In this document: positions 57,319 to 64,000 of the stretch, in pieces | Layout: each line of letters opens with the position of its first letter | Position numbering within the stretch: position 1 is the stretch's first letter | Made by a program: the position numbers and the translations under genes | Notes under the pieces: generated by a model | Database searches by the model: none | Told to the model about the DNA's origin: nothing | What the model saw: the letters and a program-made list of their open reading frames with translations, nothing else | From: Plantago ovata | Taxonomy: Eukaryota; Streptophyta; Magnoliopsida; Lamiales; Plantaginaceae | Length of the DNA stretch: 64,000 nucleotides | Assembly (NCBI GenBank): GCA_028274465.1 | Contig: CM051456.1 | Span: 104,445,348-104,509,347, forward strand | Direction of reading: 5' to 3'

Positions 57319-58048
57319 TGATGAATGTGTATTTTACACTTTCATTCGAGTCTTTTTCACCTATTTTAGCTATCCTCTATGATAATTTAGCTATATTTTA
57401 ATGCATTTTATTAGAATAGTGTCACGTTTCCCTTTAGATTTTATTTTACAGGTTTTGGTTGAAATTCGAAGATTTCCGGGCAATTATATTGAAGTTGACA
57501 AGGAATTGGTGTTCCAGAAGCCTATTTGGAGTATCTGAAGGTTTCCGGATAGGATTTGAAGTCTAGAGGCCGAATCTGGAGGTTAGAAGGCTACTAGAAG
57601 TCAGAAACCGAGTCCGAAAAGGTGAAGAAATCCAAAAACGCGTCGAAAACGTAGAATTCCGCGAGAAATACTCTGGGGCGAACCGCCGCACCATGGGGTG
57701 AACCGCCCCGTAGTTTTTCGGGGCCTATATATAGTGCTCAGTTTTTCTCCGAAAATCATATCTTTCCAGACCTACTTTCTCACCTCTCTCTATAGTTTTA
57801 GGTAGGAACTTCCCGGGGCCTGTCCTTGGAGTTCCGTAGCTTAGGGTATACTTTTTCATAGCAGTTTGGAGCTCGTAGGATCGCAATCATCCGGAGATTG
57901 ACAACCTTAAGTAACTTTGTATCTTACAGTTTTATTCTACTTATTTTATATTCTTTCAACATGTTTTCTTCTATGATTTCTGTTGATTGCATGCCTATTA
58001 TGAGTAGCTAAACTTATCGTTGGTGGTAGTATGTGAATTCTTAGCGAA
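57319..58048 (+). repeat. 3' LTR of the Gypsy element, truncated
   Basis: Starts TGATGAATGTGTATTTTAC like the 5' LTR and follows it to TTCTTAGCGAAG, where it changes abruptly into antisense integrase sequence of another Gypsy element. Confidence 0.9.
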
Positions 58049-58646
58049 GACTTCTTAGTACGTTCCTTGTAGATCTTGGCGTTTTCATAAGCACCTAGTC
58101 GTAATTCATCAAGCTCATCTAGTTGCAACAATCGTTCCTCGCCAGCTTTTCCCAAATCAAGAATGGTGCTTTTATGGCCCAATATGCCTTGTGTTCCAGT
58201 TCTACGGGAAGATGACATGCTTTCCCATACACAAGTCTGTACGGAGTGGTCCCGATCACCGTCTTGTAGCTAGTCCTGTATGCCCAAAGTGCATCATTCA
58301 ATTTTACTGCCCAATCCTTCCTACTAGGCTTCACTACTCGCTCCAGGATCTTCTTGATTTGACGGTTGCTGACTTCGACTTGTCCCGACGTCTATGGGTG
58401 ATAAGGTGTAGCGATACTATGGTGGACACTGTATCTCTTAAGAAGGGAGGCAAACGTTCTATTGACGAAGTGTTACCCTCCATCGCTGATGATTGTCCTA
58501 GGACACCCAAATCTCGAGAATATTACTTCCTTCAAGAACTTCATAACCACTGCGCCGTCATTTGTTTTTGTAGGAATTGCCTCCACCCATTTAGTCACAT
58601 AGTTCACTGCAACAAGAATGTATTCATAGCCTCCACTGGATGGAAA
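58049..58646 (-). pseudogene. Gypsy integrase, core and C-terminal part
   Basis: The minus strand reads KTNDGAVVMKFLKEVIFSRF, then GCPRTIISDGG (second catalytic Asp region), a region with stops, [40 protein letters not shown] and [20 protein letters not shown], typical of Athila-like integrases. Several stops and frame changes interrupt it. The right edge is the GGAAA target duplication of the LTR-like insertion; the left edge is the junction with the truncated LTR. Confidence 0.85.
58642..58646. repeat. Target-site duplication GGAAA of LTR-like copy 2
   Basis: GGAAA here recurs at 60667-60671, immediately outside the element. Confidence 0.8.
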
Positions 58647-60666
58647 TGTAAGAAAATATGGCCAGAGTTACCCCTAGGGTACGCAGCGGAATTTCAAAAA
58701 TTTTCAACATACAGGTTAATTGATTATGCATATGTCGTATATATATAAACACGTCAATTAGAAGACTAACCTTACTTCCAAAGCAGCTTTCAAGTCTTCG
58801 TAATATTCCGGTGTATATTCTCCTTCGTCGAAGTCGAAGATATCTACAATACTCTGGTATCCACGGATGAACACCCTATCGGAAGAATGCTAGGATATTC
58901 TTTGTGTGACCAAGAAGACGGGGCGGCGATTCCTCCGGTGAGGTGGCGCGCGCGGGTGGCTAAAGAGGAGGGGAGAGCTTTTTATTTTCTCTAAGAAAAC
59001 TGGGTAGAATAACTGTGTGCAAAACTGTGTCTGTCAAAAGCTGTCTAATAGTCTACTATATATAGTAGTCTATAGAAGCCTAAAGCATAAGCAATTAGAC
59101 TTCGTAAAGGAATAAGAATCTAATTCTTATCGCACAAGGAAACCAATATCAAGTCTAGATTCATTCCTAATCAAATCAAAACTCAATCAGGAAAATCTAA
59201 CTTATCCCTTGGACTTCTAATAGAGGAAGGAGTCGAACTCCTTCCCCTTATCCATCATGCGCGCGCGCCTCCTAGGGACAGTAGGTGGGTCCCAATTTTG
59301 GGACCCACTTATAGTTCTAAGGCAATTCAAACTCCAAGTAGATTTTGTCCAAGTACATATGTTAATTCTAAATTAACATATCCTTTCTAATCAAACCTCC
59401 ATTATATTTCCAAAATATAATCTTTAATTGTATTTACATAAAATACAATTAATTAGCCGATTCAATTAATAATTCCAAATCATTAATTGAGCCACCAAAT
59501 ATTATAATTAATTCCAAATCAATTATAATCCATCAATCACAATTAATTCCAAATTAATTGCGATTCCATCTTCAAGGATATTCTGATAGGCTGAATCACC
59601 ACATAGTGTGACCCATAGGGCCTCATCGTATTAAGCAAGTCCTAGACTAGGCAACATGGAATTCCTAGACGGTTCCGTTTGCAATATTAATACGTGAGGA
59701 CGTTTGAGAGGTTTCTCAAAGCTAACCCTTTCGTTGCGAAGCCTGTTGCGCTCAACGCGGCGATGGTAACGTCCCTTCATCTGACTTGCTCGAATGTATC
59801 TAGGATCGATGAAGTGTCTATCCCAATAATACATCCACGGGCATCTCAGGAAGTTGTTTGGTTAAGATATTCTTATGACCATCATAATATATCATTTGCA
59901 TTGGCCAGTGACTTTACCAACACAACTGTGCAGACTATGAGCAGTGCTCTCCTGTGCTACACTTGAGAGATGAATCCTTCACAGAATCACTTATCACCCC
60001 CATTTGTATTTAGCCATAATCCTGGATCGTGTCTTAGGTCAGCTGCTTATTCAGAGTTGACATCGACGGGTCCACCAAGGATATGGGGCAACAAATGTGA
60101 TGATAAAGTCCTGTAAGTACAAAGGACGAATGGCATCACTTCGACAACTTACCGGTTCCCATAGACACTTCGGTGTAGAGTATACATCGATGGGAGTGTC
60201 CGGTGGGTACTTCCATTGTTCGATAAAGCTTCTTCGAACAACTATGCGCAGTTATGGGAACGTTTCTCGATTGTCCAACAATCCGTTCCGTGGCCCTGGG
60301 ATCGGCTCACACTTGCTCCAACAAGTATAACCTCCACGCATACTAGTCTTGTCTGGTTCATTCAGACCCCCACATCCGAGATGAACCTCGACTAGGGAGA
60401 GTTTGGGATAGATGATAACTCACATAGCTCCCACTATCTATGTGATCGGTCATCTATCCGAGGGGACATGTTTAATATCAATACAGACAGTAATAAAAAT
60501 ATGACATGCTGCAGCCTGGTGTAATATAAATATGAAAGCAATACTCAATAGTAAAATGCAACAAACATATATTATATTACGTTGACCTGTGTAATAGTAC
60601 ATATATACCCTCTATAAGGGCACCATGCCCTTAGTAAGGACTGTCTCTAGGACATATACACTATTA
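58647..60666 (-). mobile_element. LTR-like element family, copy 2, inside the Gypsy integrase
   Basis: The minus strand begins TAATAGTGTATATGTCC and ends TATTTTCTTACA, matching copy 1 (47125-51272) along most of its length once copy 1's nested insertions are removed. It is about 2.0 kb with GGAAA duplicated at both sides. The first dinucleotide is TA rather than TG, a single change. Near its end it carries the same acidic open stretch as copy 1 (DIFDFDEGEYTPEYYEDLK, about 58790-58850) followed by a GTAAG donor-like string. No gag or pol. Confidence 0.85.
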
Positions 60667-60671
60667 GGAAA

Positions 60672-61256
60672 TGGTCCCATGAAATCAATGCCTCATACAT
60701 CGAAAGGTTCTACCACTAGATTCCCTTGAAGGGGCATTTCATCTTTCTTGCCGATACCACCACCTCGTTGACATGGGTCACAATTCTTCACAAAACTTCG
60801 AGCATCATTGTATATTGTTGGCCAGAAAAATCCTGCTTGCAGTACCTTGCGTGATGTTTTCAATCCACTGTAGTGCCCCCCACAATTAAGCTCATGGAAA
60901 TGGCTTAGTACACTTTGTTGCTCTTCTTGTGGCACGCATCTCCTTAGAATCCCATCAGCTCCTTCCTTGAATAGATGCGGATCATCCCATATGTAAGTCC
61001 TGCATTGCTTGGAAAGATCTCTCTTGTCCGAGGCTGAACAGTTAGTGGGGCAAACATTCATAGCCAAATAGTTTACAATATCTACATACCATGGCTCTTC
61101 ATTAGCCTTCATTAAGTGCTCATCGGGGAGGTCTTCATTGATGGGTATCGGATCAACAGGGATATTAGGTATTCTTGATAAATGATCTACTACTAAATTC
61201 TCCCTACCAGCTCTATCCACTATGGTCAAATCAAAGTCTTGCAGTAAAAGGACCAA
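60672..61256 (-). pseudogene. Gypsy RNase H end and integrase zinc-binding domain
   Basis: The minus strand has LLLQDFDLTIVDRAGRENLV then VDHLSRIP (end of RNase H/connection), and the HHCC domain with HFHELNCGGHYSGLKTSRKV, FFWPTIYNDA and KNCDPCQRGG. The frame ends at 60693, shortly before the insertion at 60666. In the intact family the integrase core follows directly. Confidence 0.87.
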
Positions 61257-61259
61257 ACG

Positions 61260-61795
61260 GATTAATCTAGGCTTAGAATCTTACTTAGCTATCAAATGTC
61301 TCAAAGCAGCATGATTAGTATGGACATTCACAGGATGGCCAATTAAATAAGACCTAAACTTTTGTAAAGACAAGACAACAGCTAAAAATTCCTTTTCAGT
61401 AGTTGTATAATTAACCTGCGCAGAGTCTAGAGTCTTACTAACATAATAAATCACATGATACTGCTTATCAACTTTTTGTCATAAAACAGCACCCATAGCA
61501 AAATTCGAAGCATCACACATAATTTCGAAAGGAAGATTCCAGTCAGGCGGCACAACAATGGGAGCAGAAACAAGCTTTTCCTTAAGGGTATTAAAAGCAA
61601 CTAAGCATTCATTAGAGAAATAGAAAACCACATCTTTAGCAAGCAAGCTACTTAAAGGTTTAGCAATTTTCGAAAATCTTTAATAAACCTCCTATGAAAA
61701 CCTACATGGCCAAAAAAAGATTGCAATTCTTTCACACAAGTAGGTGGGGGAAGTTTTTCAATGATTTCGATCTTAGCCTTGTCTACCTCAATACC
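61260..61795 (-). pseudogene. Gypsy RNase H region (broken)
   Basis: The minus strand in several frames shows phrases typical of this region, such as FFGHVGFHRRFI, VFYLSNECLVAFNTLKEK and DKQYHVIYYVSKTLDSAQVN. Multiple stops and frame changes prevent a continuous ORF. Confidence 0.75.
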
Positions 61796-62844
61796 TCATT
61801 CAGAAACTACATGTCCTAGAACAATGCCTTCTCTAACCATATAATGACTCTTCTCCCACCTTAAGGTCAAGTTGCATTCAATGCACCTTTTCAAAACTAG
61901 ATCTAATCTTTGCAAGCATTCATCAAATGAATCACCAAAAAGGGAAAAATCATCCATAAAAACTTCAACAAATTTAGTTACCATGTCAGAGAAAACAGAA
62001 AGCATGCACCTTTGAAAAGTGGCGGGAGCATTGCATAGTCCAAATGGCATCCTCCTATAGGCAAATGTTCCGAATGGGCAAATGAATGTCGTCTTCTCCT
62101 GAACCTCCGGTGCAATCGGAATCTGGTAGAAACCTGATAAACCATCATGAAAACAATAAAACTTCCGCCCCGCAAGGCGGTTTAGCATGTCATCTATAAA
62201 TGGTAAAGGGAAGTGGTATTTTTTAGTGGCGACATTTAATCTTCTATAGTCAATGCACATCCGCCATCCAGTGGTCTTCCTAACCGGTACCAATTCTCCC
62301 TTCTCATTTTCTTCCACCATGACTCCTGATTTCTTAGGAACTACATGTACCGGGCTCACCCATCGACTATCAGGAATGGGGTAAATCATATCAGCATCTA
62401 GCAACTTGATCACTTCTTTTTTTACCACCTCTTGCATGGCTGGATTTATCCTTCGCTGAGGCTGCCTAACGGGTTTGGCATCTTGTTCTAGAGTGATGTT
62501 GTGCACGCATCTTGTAGGGATAATTCCTTTGATATCACTGATCCCCCATTCTATAGCTGCGGAATTTTCCTTGAATACTTCAATCAGCTTACTTTCTTCA
62601 TTGTCGGAGAGATGTGTGAGGAGACAATTACAGGATTTTTCTGATTTTCTCCTAAGTACACATACTTGAGGTGCGCATGGAGTGGTTTAAATTCTAAGCT
62701 AGGTTCTTCAGGAAACCCACTTTCTTCTTCTTCTTCATCTAAAGGTTCAAGTACCTCTTCTCCTGCGGGAATTTCTGGGGTGCTATCCATTATTTCAACT
62801 AGTTCCCTTACTTCTTCGGTCATGTAGCACGTCTCAGCTCGCAT
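61796..62844 (-). pseudogene. Gypsy reverse transcriptase
   Basis: An upstream piece (62844-62584) has LEFKPLHAHLKYVYLGENQK, the usual lead into Athila-like RT. The main frame (62506-61796) has MQEVVKKEVIKLLDADMIYP, WVSPVHVVPKKSG, TGWRMCIDYRRLN, FYQIPIAPEVQEKTTFICPF, MPFGLCNAPATFQRCM and the catalytic VFMDDFSLFG. The core is complete, but the join between the two pieces near 62550 is broken. Confidence 0.9.
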
Positions 62845-62846
62845 TG

Positions 62847-63824
62847 TTAGTGCCTCCTCAAGTGGTTCACGATTACCATGGCAATGGGAAATTCGGGAAT
62901 TACGGATTCGTAGTAATCGACAAATTTTAACTCCTCCGCAACTTCCTTATCTCTGATGCTACATCCTACCAACTCAATCTTCTCGCCCATTACCTCCATG
63001 GTTATTTTCTTGCCCTTAAGTTCAAGGCATGTGTTGGTAGTTGTCATGAATGGTCTCCCAAGTAGTACTACGTGCTCAAGGATATGGCTCTTTCCCTCGT
63101 CCGCGGACTTCATTACTACAAAATCAGCTGGTATTATCAATTTGTACACTTTCACAAGGACGTCTTCTATTATCCCGACTGGCCTCTTCACACTTTGGTC
63201 TGCCATTTGGACGACCATATCAGTTGGTGTCAATTCTCCGAGTTCCAGGGCCTTGTATACTGAATACGGCATTAAGTTAATGCTAGCTCCTAAGTCAAGC
63301 ATTGTCTTCGTAGTTCGTCCATTCCCTAAGGCGATGTCGATGATGAAGCTTCCAGGATCCTTTTTCTTCATGGGTAATCCGGCAATCGAGTTGACCATTT
63401 CAACCCCATTCACTTCCTTTCCTGAAGTAATCCTTTTGTTCTTGATCTCACGAAAGAATTTCGTATAAGCCGGAATGTTCTGGATTAACTCTAAGAGAGG
63501 CACATTGACTTCCACTTTTGACAGGCGTTGGAATAGGGGTGAATTTTCAATATCCTTCTTGGCTGGTTTGATCCGACTCGGGTATGGCACATGTGGCTTC
63601 GGAGGCATACTAGTTCCTACCTCGACTTCGTCATCATCTATGTCTATTACAGATGGTCTTGGTTCATCATTCCTTTCCGGAACTTCTTGAGGTTCTTTGG
63701 AACTTCCGCTAACCTCTTGTTCTGCGCTTGGTCCTGTATTACCGATCTCAGTAGATTCCACCCGTTTAGGACGTACGAAGTTAGCAATTTTGGTCATCTT
63801 GCATCCTCGGAGCAGTAGATTCAC
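62847..63824 (-). pseudogene. Gypsy protease and gag C-terminal part
   Basis: A 325-residue open frame. The N-terminal part is an acidic/Pro-rich linker (DIDDDEVEVGTSMPPKPHVP). The middle has the region before the protease (YTKFFREIKNKRI). The protease has MLDLGASINLMPYSVYKALE (active-site Asp-Leu-Gly, the usual form in Athila-like elements) and VVLLGRPFMTTT. The frame starts at the last Met before an upstream break; coding sequence probably continues to the right beyond 63824. Confidence 0.88.
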
Positions 63825-64000
63825 CTCTTCGCACTCATTCTCCTTAGTAGCAACAGCTGGAGGTTGCTCGGGATCAGTTTCAGGTGCCTCATCGGGAGGA
63901 CTAGGATTGACCGGTTCCCTGGAGTTGGGGGGGTGATTCGCTCCTCACCTCGGGTGGTTTGCTCACTACTTCCTGGGGGATATCCTCGACTGCTTTACCG
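63825..64000 (-). other. Continuation of the Gypsy gag region to the window edge
   Basis: The minus strand is Pro/Glu-rich in composition and passes directly into the protease ORF, with a break near 63945. No domain can be named from this short piece. Confidence 0.5.

Larger units (their letters stand above)
52158..58048 (+). mobile_element. Gypsy element with gag and protease only (non-autonomous)
   Basis: The 5' LTR is 52158-53428 (TGATGAATG...GGTTCATCA), the primer-binding site follows, gag-protease lies at 53598-55684, and a polypurine-like GGTTTGGGGAG string precedes the 3' LTR (57319 to about 58048). The 3' LTR is cut after about 730 bp. Reverse transcriptase, RNase H and integrase are absent. 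Gypsy-type gag elements without pol are known as TR-GAG elements; this fits that class. The partner of the left flank (GTAAT) cannot be tested because the right end is missing. Confidence 0.85.
58049..64000 (-). mobile_element. Second Gypsy element (Athila-like), pol region, minus strand
   Basis: Protease (63824-62847), reverse transcriptase (62844-61796), RNase H region (about 61795-61260), integrase N-terminal part (61256-60693) and integrase core/C-terminal part (58646-58049) follow in the order expected of Gypsy. The LTRs and most of gag lie outside the window or are lost. The integrase is split by LTR-like copy 1's relative at 58647-60666. Confidence 0.85.

Overview
The window is plant nuclear DNA, probably from a eudicot. 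The evidence is GT-AG introns, Copia and Gypsy LTR retrotransposons with plant-type primer-binding sites, MULE, FAR1-like and hAT DNA transposons, and one gene of the plant-specific DUF761 family. There are no bacterial or organellar features. A run of 100 N (36577-36676) is an assembly gap. Genus and species cannot be read from the sequence; a eudicot, perhaps an asterid, is only a guess.

Layout. 1-8834 is AT-rich and gene-poor. It holds a large fold-back element split by an LTR-like insertion (2892-6909, 5-bp target duplication), which is itself split by a MULE-type element (4499-5612, 9-bp duplication). 8835-17980 is a roughly 9-kb MULE-type transposon ('element A'). It has a three-exon transposase gene on + and a nine-exon ULP-like cysteine protease gene on -, tail to tail. 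17981-23300 is the only stretch that looks like ordinary host DNA, with the DUF761 gene at 18754-19338. 23300-30660 is an old Copia element (+) with a younger, complete but decayed Copia element (24322-30227, -) nested in its gag region. 30661-36576 carries a FAR1/MULE-like gene ('element B') and part of an opposing gene that runs into the gap. 36677-64000 is a nest of retroelements: a LTR-like element, a Sirevirus-like Copia (-) with a very long extra ORF, a second LTR-like copy containing a Gypsy solo LTR and a hAT MITE, a DNA element with an array of short palindromes, a gag-protease-only Gypsy (+), and the pol of another Gypsy (-) split by a third LTR-like copy.

Most interesting: elements A and B each have a private short motif spread through nearly all their non-coding DNA and always in one orientation. 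In A it is GAAACTAG(C), on the order of a hundred copies. In B it is CCCATGA(T), several dozen copies. In A the motif also sits in frame inside the transposase exon as Glu-Thr-Ser/Arg repeats, and on the opposite strand it supplies at least one splice acceptor of the protease gene. This resembles the short dispersed motifs recognised by VANC anti-silencing proteins in Arabidopsis VANDAL MULEs, but here with different motifs and a ULP-like partner gene. Two such systems in one 30-kb stretch are the main lead.

Most coding regions are damaged. Element A has nonsense codons in both genes, element B has two single-base frameshifts, and every retrotransposon ORF is broken. Several of the stops fit C-to-T or G-to-A change, as expected in methylated transposon DNA.
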